From positions 310,001 to 374,000 of the forward strand of contig OZ243964.1 of assembly GCA_965214635.1 (NCBI GenBank): 64,000 nt of DNA. The letters are read 5' to 3'. A model generated the notes under the pieces. That model was not told where the DNA came from and made no database searches. It was given only the letters and a program-made list of their open reading frames with translations. Numbering within the stretch: position 1 is the stretch's first letter; each line of letters opens with the position of its first letter. The stretch is from Bin90 sp965214635. Lineage in GTDB: Bacteria > Chloroflexota > Dehalococcoidia > Lucifugimonadales > JADFKI01. The translations under genes and the position numbers were made by a program. This document shows positions 54,101-62,809 of this stretch, piece after piece.

Positions 54101-56616
54101 TGTACAAGCACAGCGATGGAGGAATAGCGCGTCTAGATGTGGACGAAGAGGACACGCTGGACATAACCTTTGAGGGCCGGTCCAAGATAAGCGAGACGGT
54201 GTCGATAGAGAACGAAGCGCCAGAGTTTGGAGACTTCACGCCGGAGCACGAAGCGTCGATAGACGATGAAGAAGTGGAGTTCATCTTCACGGTAACGGAC
54301 GCGTTGTCAGGGTTGCCGGAGCCAGAGGATCTGCCGGACACAGATGGAGACGATGAGTACACCTCAGTGGTAGCGCTGGTGTCCGACAAGCAGTGCTACA
54401 ATGCGGTAGACTTGTCTGACTTGCCTAAAGAGACGCAGGACAAACTAAATCCCGAGCCAGAAGTAACCTTGCACGAAGATGTGAGCATCTACTGCCAGCC
54501 GCAGAGCAGTCCTACGTTCAACCTAATAAGCGATGCGAATGACTTTGACTCCATAGACGATGGTTTCGAGGTGGTAACGAAGATAGACTTCGGCCGCGAG
54601 GACACGCACTATGTGACCTTCATAGCGTGCGATGCTGCGGGGAACTGCATAGCGTTTGACCCGGACCAGAGCGAGCCAGACGCACTGCTGGAGATAAAGG
54701 TAGACACGACAAAGCCGAAGATATACGAGGCACGGACGGGTGTGGCGTGGGACGCATCAGGGGATGAGTACGACGACAACCGCAAGTTCCTGCAAGTGGT
54801 GTTTGAGGACGCGTCAGACCTGAACGAAGAGACGATAGAGGCGGACGACTTCGTGGTTGAAGGGCACACGATAGCGCGCGTGCTGTGGTACGATACGCCC
54901 GACGACTTTGAGACGGACGAGACGCAGAACCGGTTCGCAGGCAAAGTGAACTCTAACTATCGGAACATAGCGCGTACGGTGTTCATAGAGCTGGAGGACG
55001 AGCTAGAGCCAGACGAGACTCCAGATGTGAGCGTGGTGCCGAACGGGATAGAGGACGAGGCAGCGAACGAGCAGGACGACGACGAGATAGAGGCGGAGGA
55101 CTGGATAGCGCCGAAGTTCACGGTGGAAAATCTGGCATCGCCGCTAGAGACGCCGCAGTCTCAGGAGCTGGCAGGTGAGGACGACAAGGTCGTGTTCACG
55201 GTGAGTTCAGACGAGCGATTGAGTGCGACGCGTCCGACGATAACGGTGACCTATGTGAACGCGCCTGCAGGGTGTGTGAACACGAACGGAGTGGACGGAG
55301 AACGCGGGCACATCCGCAGCAGCGACAGCGGCAAGGAAGCGTATGCTGACTGCGCAGAGAGCGGAGACATAGCGGACGACACGATAAGTTCTGTGGTGAA
55401 GAAAGACACCACGAACCAGTGGACGGTGACGGTGAACAAGCCTGACGAGACGGGCTACTACAACATCCACATATCGGGTACAGACCGCTCGCCGCAGGCA
55501 AACTTGGGCAGCGAAGGCGTTAAGCCTGGAAGCATCGTGACCAACTTCTTCGAGCGCGATGGAGATGTGAACGCAGACGATGCGCACTTCTTCGAGGCAG
55601 ACCTGAACCTGCCGAAGCCACGGGTGGTGATAAGCGGCGTGGACGCCGGTGAGACCGACCCCGCGGTGGAGGTGAAGTCGCCGCTGTTCATAGAGATAGA
55701 CTTCAGCAGCCCGTTCCTGCCGGACTGTGCGCCGGGCAAGAAGCGCGGAGACAACACAGACGACTGCACGGCAGAGACGAGCGAGTACGCAGAGGACAAC
55801 TTTGACAAGGTGACCATCACGCTGTTAGAGTTGGACGGAATAGAACTAGATCCGGTCGAGCGTGCGAAATCCACAGACGGTGGTGAGACCTTCTTGGTGT
55901 CGCTGACAGATGCGGAGATAAGCATAGGCGAGCACGAGCTGAAGATAGAAGCGGTGGACATGGCCGGCAACGAGCTGGACGACACGCTAGAGATAGACTT
56001 TGAGGTTGAAGAGCGAGACGCGTTCACACGGCGTCTGAACCCGGGCTGGAACTTGGTGAGCCTGCCGGGCGAGCCACTGGACAACAGCATAAGCGCGGTG
56101 TTCGGCACGGAGATGGAAGTGCGAACAATCTACACCTACGACCCGGTGGTGCCGGGCGGCTGGCAGGTGGCAGTGCGCGAGACGCTTGAGAGCGAGTGGC
56201 AGGGCGACCTGACAGCAATCTCATCCAAGCGCGGCTACTGGATACTGGGCGATGCCATCCAAGACCTAGAGGTGATAATCCCGAGGTTGGCAGGTGGAGC
56301 ATCTGGCACAGGCACGCCGTTGCCGCCGCCGTCAGTGCCGGTGTACGCAGGCTGGAACCTGATCCCAGTGCTGGACATCACAGGCAACGCGCTGGACACA
56401 GACCACGCGCTAGGCGCGCGGGACTACCTGCAGAGCCTAGACGATGGGCTGGACTTGGCGAGGGTGCTAGGGTTTGACACGATAACGAACCAGTGGCACA
56501 CGGTGCTGGCGCCTGAGGGCGACGGCCCCGAGGACGGAGACTTGCAGATAGGTTCGGCGTACTGGATCTTCCTGCGGGCATCTGGCACGCTGGTGCCGGG
56601 CGGAGAACTCCGCTAG
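48106..56616 (+). CDS. Giant exported cadherin-like repeat protein
   Basis: A 2836-residue surface protein. A signal peptide (about 1-36) is followed by one cadherin-like repeat, a TPT/TDT linker (about 171-297) and seven more repeats of about 115-125 residues (VxFASQxDPSVAAADxES... TYNITLxAEVYD... DEIDVxIEV), up to about residue 1155. Further cadherin-like domains (VTVTELSAKF, LNANDKPEF, LNDNAPEISGP) reach about 1870, then acidic Ca-binding-like regions. The last 200 residues have two NPGWNLVSLPG/YAGWNLIPV modules, common in Chloroflexota envelope proteins. It probably serves in adhesion or as a wall component. Codon use changes around 51.2 kb. Confidence 0.88.
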   Translation: MNGRLAPILFAVAIIAAFSAMLIGNGHGTLKYAFAQIPTPTASTTIVFASQDNPSDPAADTDSYAFTIAKGDAVASAPVGTIPEAILWNSNPVNRPHYRIGTDSGHGVDHDKFNIDNESGEITIAASQTTLSANTYNITLIGEIYSTSSGVVITGTINDEIDVEITVFSKPPTPTPTPTDTPTPTATPIPTDTPTPTPTDTPAPTDTPAPTATPIPTATPTPTPTDTPAPTATPTPTPTDTPTPTPTDTPTATPTDTPTPTPTDTPAPTATPTPTPAATATPEPTATPTATPTPDPSAPTVRFASQADPSVAAADDESYTFTLQHADAVANASIDTIPPAILVNAETGQRANYRLLRVGNRILFDIDARSGAITVNNGVVGNLLVQTYSITLKAEVYDSGGSLVPNTVADEIDVAIEVVAPTVHFASQADPSVAAADDDPGTSEDETESYEFDILAGDATSNAAVGTIPPAILVNAASGQRANYTLDTTGGADHGSFAIDATSGALTVGGNALSVQTYNITLKAEVYDPATSSFVSPSVSDEIDVEITVSATPTIAIAAQNNCNTPAAEGEKYTLNSRVGQFPQHTDIFYICTIPNTLESGQSREWTLTGDSTDKFAIGVDRTGGTLYTTTTVGSGTYNLTARVALVVNNIEVASDEIDIEINIDLPIVRFASQADPSVAAADGESYTFAILEGDAVASASVGTIPEALRWVGNTAYRANYSIGTDQGHGADHDKFDIHDRSGMITIAAGQTTLSANTYNITLKADLYNSSNVPVEHPSVSDEIDVAIEVIPPPEVHFADQDDPSVAAADGESYRFTVPQGDAPSGATIGTIPPAILVNAETGQRANFRIGTESGHGSHHALLAIDAVSGEITVGSRTLNKSTYNITLVAEVYDANDTLVADTETDEIDVVIEVVLPTVHFADLDNPSEVQDGDYKFTILEDDAVNGAPVGTAQTIVVNLPSTHSYGVHFRIGRHSSQGADHDKFAIGDTSGEITITQATLPEATYNITLVAEVYDSFSNTGTPDTIDVAIEVLAYVEEIKVASQDDPDTAAEDDETYSYQTFTEDEGVIGTIVTDPPVDKVNRTISKTVFTIRDSADGRNFAISRLGELRIAVEDLAAGVYNIVVDVSLRDDADGAYRSPDSIEVQITAVEPPREAMFLEGAPKRGTVEAPIEFTAENTSLDESVFAIDPDTGLNRVMEPLSGKAVGREVLDISEFVDDAGGHDVTYEVLNADDTATDLFEFSDAGVLMSTELLRFHDDDEMDIYELKLKLRDDNLGGIDPDELEFTVTVTELSAKFAEDAPEEGMVEAEPSGSEEDAEAMEILDFGEHVDIPIEVPALRNDPDTVADDPEESVLHEVSYEVSDTVNFQISEGGLLQSTEALRFHNDPDLDEYELTITIKDETVGEEDHHKITITVDGVPPKAQVVFDVDETQGAGDIPGAQIRFEDSNGEIITDDYFMDPDLSGDASEVFAVSDEGQISILEAAIEANVLDQDAGGNPANRYILTIKDEDAEGETLGIVTINIIAVDEPPVFVEPVLIVTVDESKTAEFGEPYSATDPEGTDVTFTLKEPEAGTEAPPFAISPAGQLRVSLASGEALDADAQEDNDYALTIVATDETGVQTELEITVTVLNANDKPEFVINREEDLTLELPETHLDEDGNFVAGTPPGKKNLHTFEATDADDGDTLDYKLRDAEDTQLFEIGIETGVLSLKDGKVLDYEVSPSYSIEVLVEDDSGATDEVLLLLTLINLNDNAPEISGPATLTVPENTVAGVALATYTATDADGDVNGDGVTVAFKINDEDNFTMDRLTGVLSTEAPLDYESKNVYTVMVTAYDDDEENSFDELPVTITVTNEADGIESIDVSKANPVPDGSKPGVEEPAPLITGNPNTALGDTRTDRFGRPDDLPATDAASAGQTAPELFVETEHGNWDTVLRIEVTAEQIDPGCDNGNCVVVNLEASDSDDTLSLKAYRLAHTPNKFAAAVMLVSGNPTEGTSAVYKHSDGGIARLDVDEEDTLDITFEGRSKISETVSIENEAPEFGDFTPEHEASIDDEEVEFIFTVTDALSGLPEPEDLPDTDGDDEYTSVVALVSDKQCYNAVDLSDLPKETQDKLNPEPEVTLHEDVSIYCQPQSSPTFNLISDANDFDSIDDGFEVVTKIDFGREDTHYVTFIACDAAGNCIAFDPDQSEPDALLEIKVDTTKPKIYEARTGVAWDASGDEYDDNRKFLQVVFEDASDLNEETIEADDFVVEGHTIARVLWYDTPDDFETDETQNRFAGKVNSNYRNIARTVFIELEDELEPDETPDVSVVPNGIEDEAANEQDDDEIEAEDWIAPKFTVENLASPLETPQSQELAGEDDKVVFTVSSDERLSATRPTITVTYVNAPAGCVNTNGVDGERGHIRSSDSGKEAYADCAESGDIADDTISSVVKKDTTNQWTVTVNKPDETGYYNIHISGTDRSPQANLGSEGVKPGSIVTNFFERDGDVNADDAHFFEADLNLPKPRVVISGVDAGETDPAVEVKSPLFIEIDFSSPFLPDCAPGKKRGDNTDDCTAETSEYAEDNFDKVTITLLELDGIELDPVERAKSTDGGETFLVSLTDAEISIGEHELKIEAVDMAGNELDDTLEIDFEVEERDAFTRRLNPGWNLVSLPGEPLDNSISAVFGTEMEVRTIYTYDPVVPGGWQVAVRETLESEWQGDLTAISSKRGYWILGDAIQDLEVIIPRLAGGASGTGTPLPPPSVPVYAGWNLIPVLDITGNALDTDHALGARDYLQSLDDGLDLARVLGFDTITNQWHTVLAPEGDGPEDGDLQIGSAYWIFLRASGTLVPGGELR
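48616..48996. repeat. Thr-Pro microsatellite-like coding repeat
   Basis: About 380 bp built from variants of ACACCAACACCGACAGAC, encoding TPTPTDTPTPTATP. The period is 6 and 18 nt, always a multiple of 3, so slippage would change linker length without breaking the frame. Confidence 0.85.
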
Positions 56617-56960
56617 GCAAGGGACAACACGCTCGCCCCGCACCAACCTATACCGCTGCGGGGCGAGCCAACTACAACCATAATCACGGAACCGACTCAC
56701 TAGCACGAACCACGACTTTCACTATTACTAAGACGACTTGAAGCAGGAACCTCCCCCGCACTGGGGGGAGGTTCTTTTTGTGCACGCCGTCTCTTCTTTT
56801 GCGCTGATAGTTGCAATGGTAGTTACGCTGTGTAATGCTTACTTGGATAGCGCATGCCGGCTATACTGGTTAATAGTCGCATTATATGGCAAGATGCGTG
56901 GGTGTGTGGGAAAGAGACGCAAGATTTCAAGCGCAAACTAATGGGAATTAGGAGATTGCT
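56617..56960. other. Downstream region of the giant gene
   Basis: 344 bp holding one strong terminator (56747-56779). The final 20 bp carry TTAGGAGATTGCT, the ribosome binding site of the next gene. Nothing else is recognised. Confidence 0.5.
56747..56779 (+). terminator. Intrinsic terminator after the giant gene
   Basis: GAACCTCCCC pairs with GGGGAGGTTC around a short loop and is followed by TTTTT, about 130 bp after the stop of the surface-protein gene. Confidence 0.85.
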
Positions 56961-58361
56961 ATGCCCGTCAATGGGAAGGCGAAGACTTTGGGGGAACTGC
57001 GCGAGAGCGGCTACGATCCGAAGAGCGTCCGACAGGAGATTCGCAGCAACCTCATCGCCAAAATAGAGGCGGGAGAAGAGCTTTTTCCCGGCATCATCGG
57101 CTTCGAGGAATCGGTCATTCCGCAGCTAGAGAACGCCATACTTGCGGGGCAGGACATTATCCTGCTTGGTGAGCGCGGGCAGGCGAAATCGCGCCTCATT
57201 CGCCATATGGTTACGCTGCTAGACGAAGCCGTTCCAACGATGGCAGGATGCGAGCTGAACTGCAGCCCGTTTGCGCCCATATGCGGGCGATGCAAGGAAA
57301 TCCTAGCGGAAGACGGCGACGACACGACTGTGTCGTGGATGGGGCGAGACGAGCGTTACAGCGAGAAGCTCGCCACACCCGACATCACCGTCGCAGACCT
57401 CATCGGCGAGGTTGACCCGATTAAGGTCGCCGAAGGGCGCTACCTTTCGGACGAGTTCACGATACACTATGGACTCATACCGCGCACCAACAGGGGCATA
57501 TTCTGCATCAACGAACTGCCCGACTTGTCCGAGCGCATACAGGTCAGCCTGTTCAACCTGATGCAGGAGCGCGACATTCAGATTAAGGGCTACCGCATCA
57601 TGCTACCGCTCGATGTGTTTTTAGTCTCGACCGCCAACCCGGAGGACTATACCAACCGCGGGCGCATCATCACGCCGCTCAAAGACCGATACGGGGCGCA
57701 AATTCGCACGCACTATCCCCGCTCATCTGTGGACGAGATTGGCATTGTGGAACAGGAATATGTGCGTTTCGACGATGCACAGAGCCGAGTTACCGTACCG
57801 CAGTATATGAAAGAGGTTATCGCGGAGTTCACGGCGTTGGCGCGGCGCAGCCCGGATGTGAACCAGCGTTCGGGAGTTAGCCTGCGCGTCTCAATTGCCA
57901 ACTACGAAACCATCGTGAGCGCAGCATTCAAGAGGGCACTGCGGCACGGCGAAGCGGCATCCCCGCGCATCAGCGATTTGAGCGCTATTGTGGCGTCCAC
58001 CACCGGCAAGATCGAGCTGGAAAGCGTTGAAGAGGGACGCGAGATCAAGGTCATCGAGGATCTGGTGAAGAAAGCCATCCTGAATGTGTTCGGGCGCTAC
58101 TATCGGGCACGCCAATTTCGGGAGCTGACACAGATCTTCGAAGAAGGGCTGGTTGTAGAGACGGGCAGCGACCTGCATTCTGACAAGTATGTGCGGAGCT
58201 ACGCTGAAATGGGCGATGTGGCTGCACTTATAGGGCGCGTAGAGCCTTCCACAGAGCCTGCCGCAATCGCATCTGCGATAGAGTTCGTGCTGGAAGGGCT
58301 GCACTTGAACCGCCGCCTCAACTGCGATCGGCAGGGCGGTCTGCAGGTGTACAGCGGATAG
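56961..58361 (+). CDS. ChlI/MoxR-type AAA+ ATPase
   Basis: A 466-residue AAA+ protein related to magnesium chelatase subunit I. Walker A is GERGQAKS (70-77), CINELPDLSERIQVSLFNLM is Walker B with the following helix, and VSTANPEDYTNRGRI is sensor 1. Four cysteines C97-x3-C101-x6-C108-x2-C111 lie in an insertion after Walker A and may bind zinc. Such proteins usually act with a von Willebrand A-domain partner, which is absent next to it. The ATG has an AGGAG site. Its chlorophyll-related function is unlikely here; a chaperone-like role is inference. Confidence 0.88.
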   Translation: MPVNGKAKTLGELRESGYDPKSVRQEIRSNLIAKIEAGEELFPGIIGFEESVIPQLENAILAGQDIILLGERGQAKSRLIRHMVTLLDEAVPTMAGCELNCSPFAPICGRCKEILAEDGDDTTVSWMGRDERYSEKLATPDITVADLIGEVDPIKVAEGRYLSDEFTIHYGLIPRTNRGIFCINELPDLSERIQVSLFNLMQERDIQIKGYRIMLPLDVFLVSTANPEDYTNRGRIITPLKDRYGAQIRTHYPRSSVDEIGIVEQEYVRFDDAQSRVTVPQYMKEVIAEFTALARRSPDVNQRSGVSLRVSIANYETIVSAAFKRALRHGEAASPRISDLSAIVASTTGKIELESVEEGREIKVIEDLVKKAILNVFGRYYRARQFRELTQIFEEGLVVETGSDLHSDKYVRSYAEMGDVAALIGRVEPSTEPAAIASAIEFVLEGLHLNRRLNCDRQGGLQVYSG

Positions 58362-58524
58362 GGCAATCCAATGCTTGGCAGACATATCGACCGTCGACCG
58401 ATGTTGAGACCGCTAGCATAGCGTGTACTCCGCAATGCGGCGGTTAGCGATATGGGCTAATCTTGTGCAGGGCTTTCGGAATTCGCCCTCTCGTATCTGA
58501 AATACACTTACTGGGGAAAATTTG

Positions 58525-61206
58525 ATGGCATCCACACAGTCTCTTAGGGAAATACCGCGCGCATATGAGCCGCAGCAGGTCGAGCGGCGCATCTATGAGT
58601 TTTGGTCAGACGGCGGATACTTCACGCCGCAGATTGAGCGCGATAAACAGCCGTTCACGGTGATAATGCCGCCGCCGAATGTGACCGGCGAACTTCATAT
58701 GGGACATGCGCTGACGATAGCGTTGGAAGACCTCATGGTGCGCTGGCGGCGCATGTGCGGGGATCCGACACTATATCTCCCCGGCTCCGACCACGCCGGC
58801 ATCGCCACACAGGTGGTCGTGGAACGGATGCTGTCCGGCGATGGTATCACGCGCCACGATCTCGGTAGGCACACCTTCGTGGAACGCGTGTGGGAATGGG
58901 TCGAGCGCTATGGCGACCGCATCTATGAGCAGACTAAGCGCATTGGCGCATCTTGCGACTGGACGCGTGCGCGCTTCACATTGGACGCTGGCCCAAGTTC
59001 CGCCGTGCGCGCAACCTTCGTCAATCTCTACAACAAGGGCTTGATATACCGTGGCGAGCGTATTACGAACTGGTGCCCGAACTGCCGCACCGCGCTTTCT
59101 GACTTGGAAGTGAAGTATGAGGATGAGGACGGCAGCCTGTACTACATCCGCTATCTGCTGGCGGATGGGGATGGCGAACTCGTGGTGGCAACCACCCGTC
59201 CCGAAACCCTGCTGGGCGACACTGCCGTCGCCGTGAATCCGGACGACGAACGCTATCGCAGCTACATCGGCAAGAATGTGGTATTGCCGCTGCTGGGGCG
59301 CACCATTCCCGTCATCGGCGACAGCGCGGTCGAGCTTGAATTTGGTACCGGAGCGCTCAAAGTTACGCCGGGACACGACCCGACGGACTTTGAAATCGGG
59401 CAGCGCCATAGTCTGGATACGCTCAATGTCCTGAACCTCGACGGCACGCTCAACGATAACGCTGGCGCCTACGCCGGGCAGGACAGGCTGGATGCGCGCG
59501 GCGCTATTGTGGAGCAGTTGGAGCGGGATGGGCTGCTCGTGAAGGCAGAGCCGTACCGCCATTCGGTCGGTCATTGCGATAGATCTGACGATGTGGTTGA
59601 ACCCATCGTTACGAATCAGTGGTATGTGCGAATGGCTGAGATTGCGAAGCCTGCCCGCGATGCGGTTGCCAATGGCGATACGCAGATTATCCCGGAGCGG
59701 TTCGCCAAAGTGTACTTCAACTGGATGGACAACATCCGCGACTGGTGCATCAGCCGCCAACTCTGGTGGGGACATCGCATCCCCGTGTGGTACTGCGACG
59801 ACTGCGACGAGGTTATCGTTGATATGCAGGACCCGACGGTGTGCGCTGCGTGCGGCTCTGATGGGCTGCGCCGTGATGAGGATGTGCTGGACACATGGTT
59901 CAGCTCGGCGCTGTGGACGCACTCCACGCTTGGCTGGCCCGAAGACACCGAAGACTTGGATTATTTCTATCCCACCAGCGTGATGGAGACAGGCTACGAC
60001 ATCCTGTTCTATTGGGTAGCGCGGATGATGATGATGGGCATAGAGAATATGGGCAAGCCGCCATTCCATACCGTCTATCTGCATGGCTTGGTGCTCGACC
60101 CTGAGGGCGTCAAGATGAGCAAGACGCGCGGCAATGTGCTCGACCCGCTCGAACTCATCGAGATGTACGGGGCAGATGCGCTGCGGTTTGCGCTCACGGT
60201 TGGGAACTCGCCGGGCAACAACCAGCGCATCAATGAGCAGAAATTGGAATCCAGCCGCAATTTTGCCAACAAGCTTTGGAATGCAGCACGCTTCGTGATG
60301 GGCAACTTGGAAGGCGCAAGCGGACTGGAAGGCTGCTTCGACACCTTGACGCCCACGCATCGCCAAGACAAGTGGATTATGAGCAGGCTAAATCATTTGG
60401 CAGCGGATGTGCAGCAGTTCATGGACGACTACCAGTTCGGTGAGGCGCAGCGCGCAATCCACGACTTCGTGTGGCACGAATACGCCGACTGGTACATCGA
60501 GATGGCGAAGATACGGTTGCGCTTCGACGATGCGGACGCCGACTCACCCCTGCCGTACTTGGCGCATGTGCTCGAGAGGATGCTGCGGATGTTGCATCCG
60601 TTCATGCCCTTCATTACGGAGGAGATATGGCAAATGTTGACCGACCGAGTCCCCGTAGGCTCGGATTTTCCGGATGCGCTCATCGTGGCGGCTTACCCTA
60701 CCCCGAACGCCGCACTGTTCGACAACGATGCGGAGTCGGATATAGGCGCAATGATGGAGGTTGTGCGCGCCATACGCAACCTACGCGCCGAGTTTCGCAT
60801 ACAGCAGCACCAGCGCATAGAGGCGATGCTAGACTCGCCCCGCCCCGAAGCGATTGCCGCCTCAGAGGCGGACGCTATCAAGATGCTGGCGCGTGTCGAC
60901 CCCCTGCGGTTCGGTACAGATGGCGCTAACGGCGCTGGGAAAGACAGCGTATCGCTGGCGCTGAGCGCAGGAACGCTGACGATTTCGCTGGGCGGGCTAG
61001 TGGACTTGGACATCGAGCGCCAACGGCTGCGAGACGAAATCGCCCAGATTGAAGCCAATAGACAGCGCCTCGCCAATCGCCTTAGCGACAACAACTTCTT
61101 GTCCAAGGCGCCAGAGCAGGTCATAGAACGGGAACGCCAACGCCTAGAAAGCGCCCTGGATCGCAAGGGCAGGGTTGAGGATATTCTGTCGCGATTGGAC
61201 GGCTAG
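58525..61206 (+). CDS. valS: Valyl-tRNA synthetase
   Basis: ValS charges tRNA-Val and hydrolyses mis-charged Thr-tRNA-Val. At 893 residues the length is standard. The HIGH motif is PPNVTGELHMGHAL (HMGH at 58-61), the KMSKS motif is GVKMSKTRGN near residue 530, the editing domain has TTRPETLLGDTAVAVNP, and a C-terminal coiled coil (IERQRLRDEIAQIEANRQRL) is present. I prefer the ATG at 58525 behind GGGGAAAA to the TTG one codon earlier. Its 3' end is partly duplicated downstream (61262). Confidence 0.97.
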   Translation: MASTQSLREIPRAYEPQQVERRIYEFWSDGGYFTPQIERDKQPFTVIMPPPNVTGELHMGHALTIALEDLMVRWRRMCGDPTLYLPGSDHAGIATQVVVERMLSGDGITRHDLGRHTFVERVWEWVERYGDRIYEQTKRIGASCDWTRARFTLDAGPSSAVRATFVNLYNKGLIYRGERITNWCPNCRTALSDLEVKYEDEDGSLYYIRYLLADGDGELVVATTRPETLLGDTAVAVNPDDERYRSYIGKNVVLPLLGRTIPVIGDSAVELEFGTGALKVTPGHDPTDFEIGQRHSLDTLNVLNLDGTLNDNAGAYAGQDRLDARGAIVEQLERDGLLVKAEPYRHSVGHCDRSDDVVEPIVTNQWYVRMAEIAKPARDAVANGDTQIIPERFAKVYFNWMDNIRDWCISRQLWWGHRIPVWYCDDCDEVIVDMQDPTVCAACGSDGLRRDEDVLDTWFSSALWTHSTLGWPEDTEDLDYFYPTSVMETGYDILFYWVARMMMMGIENMGKPPFHTVYLHGLVLDPEGVKMSKTRGNVLDPLELIEMYGADALRFALTVGNSPGNNQRINEQKLESSRNFANKLWNAARFVMGNLEGASGLEGCFDTLTPTHRQDKWIMSRLNHLAADVQQFMDDYQFGEAQRAIHDFVWHEYADWYIEMAKIRLRFDDADADSPLPYLAHVLERMLRMLHPFMPFITEEIWQMLTDRVPVGSDFPDALIVAAYPTPNAALFDNDAESDIGAMMEVVRAIRNLRAEFRIQQHQRIEAMLDSPRPEAIAASEADAIKMLARVDPLRFGTDGANGAGKDSVSLALSAGTLTISLGGLVDLDIERQRLRDEIAQIEANRQRLANRLSDNNFLSKAPEQVIERERQRLESALDRKGRVEDILSRLDG

Positions 61207-61300
61207 GTCTTCAGTGATTGTGCAGGTGATTGACACGCCAGAGTTCTACCCCAGCATCGAGCTGTCGCGATTGGACGGCTAGGTCTTTGGCAATTGTGCG
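61186..61300. repeat. Imperfect direct repeat of the valS 3' end
   Basis: The 26-bp sequence covering the last valS codons and stop (61186-61211) recurs exactly at 61262-61287; weaker similarity continues to 61224 and 61300. The period is 76 bp. Confidence 0.8.
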
Positions 61301-61339
61301 GACTAAATTGGCTGACCTGCGCGCCCTGACACCGCCGCT

Positions 61340-62590
61340 ATGCTGACGCGCCTGTTGCCGCAGGTTGGGCGAGACGGGAACATTGTCATAGCGGCGGCGG
61401 CGCTGCGCTCGTTGGACTACGGCTTCATCAGCGTGTTCTTGGGCGTGTATCTCACGCTGCTAGACTTTGATGTGCGCCAAGCCGGGTTCGTGTTCAGCGC
61501 AATAATGGCTGGCAGCATGCTCTCCAATCTGCTGGCAAGCTGGAAGGGCGATGCCATTGGGCGGCGTCCGCTGCTTGTGGGGCTGTCGGCGCTGATGGCG
61601 GCGGGTGGCGTACTTTTTACCGTATCCACTGACGCCGCTGTGCTGGTGCTGGTGGGGATATTCGCCGTAACCACATCGTCCGGCGGAGACAGAACTGCGT
61701 TCATATCGTTGGACACGGCGATGCTGGCGGAGGCGTGTGCGCCCGGTCAGCGGACACTGGTGTTCAGCTGGTATAACCTTGTTACGATATTCACGCGGGC
61801 GTTCGGCGCTCTGCTGATTGCGCTGCCGGCACTGCTTCAGCAGTGGACGGGCGTAGGCGAACTGCTGTCCTTCAAGATGATGTTCGGCATGTATGCTGTG
61901 CTTGCGTGTAGTGGCATCGTGCTGTATGGGCGACTATCTCCGCAAGTGGAGACGAAGACACCTGTGCGGCAGCCGAGTGGCGCTGAGTCCGCTACCTATG
62001 GCTATGGCAAGCGAGGGCGCGGCATCATATGGAAGATGACGGGCTTGTCAACGCTAGATGCGCTTGGCGGCGGCTTCACCGTTCGGAGCTTCATATCCTT
62101 CTGGTTCGTGAGCCGCTTCGGAGTTGATCTGTTCTCCGTGTCGGGCATCTTCTTTGCGGCGCAGCTGCTGAATGTGGTGTCGGTTGCGCTTGCGGCGCCT
62201 GTTGCAGGGCGCATCGGGCTGGTGAACACGATGGCATTCACGCAGGTGGCGGCGAACCTGCTGTTCATAGGTATGGCGTTCGCCGTCAATCTGTGGATGG
62301 CGATCGTCTTCTTTCTGCTGCACGAAGTCTGCAATGATATGGATGTGCCAACGCGTCAATCCTACACGATGGCGATTGTTCCGCCGGAGTCGCGCACGGC
62401 GATGGCGAGCCTGAACAACTTGGGGCGCAATGCGGCGCAGACGGTCAGCCCGTCGCTAGCGGGCATAATAGCGAGTTCGCTGTCGTTTGGCGCTCCGTTC
62501 TTGGTGGGCGCTGCTACGAAGCTTGTGTACAATGCGCTGCTCCTGTGGATGTTTCGCGGAATCAAAGCGCCCGAGGAACTGCGGCGGTGA
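61340..62590 (+). CDS. Major facilitator superfamily transporter
   Basis: A 416-residue permease with twelve hydrophobic segments. The cytoplasmic loop after TM2 reads WKGDAIGRRPLLVG, the MFS signature G-x3-D-x-G/I-GRR. A second half with GRIGLVN after TM8 mirrors it. Helix-rich segments such as YFLLHEVCNDMDVPTRQSYTM-like sequence near TM10 occur in efflux-type MFS of Chloroflexota and Archaea. No substrate can be assigned. It follows valS after a 130-bp gap. Confidence 0.9.
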   Translation: MLTRLLPQVGRDGNIVIAAAALRSLDYGFISVFLGVYLTLLDFDVRQAGFVFSAIMAGSMLSNLLASWKGDAIGRRPLLVGLSALMAAGGVLFTVSTDAAVLVLVGIFAVTTSSGGDRTAFISLDTAMLAEACAPGQRTLVFSWYNLVTIFTRAFGALLIALPALLQQWTGVGELLSFKMMFGMYAVLACSGIVLYGRLSPQVETKTPVRQPSGAESATYGYGKRGRGIIWKMTGLSTLDALGGGFTVRSFISFWFVSRFGVDLFSVSGIFFAAQLLNVVSVALAAPVAGRIGLVNTMAFTQVAANLLFIGMAFAVNLWMAIVFFLLHEVCNDMDVPTRQSYTMAIVPPESRTAMASLNNLGRNAAQTVSPSLAGIIASSLSFGAPFLVGAATKLVYNALLLWMFRGIKAPEELRR

Positions 62591-62809
62591 TGGCTGCCAG
62601 TTCCTGCCAAGCGCAATTCATGGCGAGCAACGAACATGAGCGCAGGGGGCAGGATGTCGAATAGTGTAAGTCTGACGATAGCTTGGTTTCGATGGGCGAT
62701 CGGGTTTTGGGAGGATCAGATACGGGCGTGTTAGCAATATAGTCGGGCTTGCGCAGTCTGCTGCACGGGGAAAGGGCTGCTTGCCCGTATTAGGATGCGA
62801 TTGGGCGTA

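Noticed and set aside
58771..60366. 531-residue minus-strand frame opposite valS
   Set aside because: Lies entirely inside a well-defined valyl-tRNA synthetase gene and shows no family motif.
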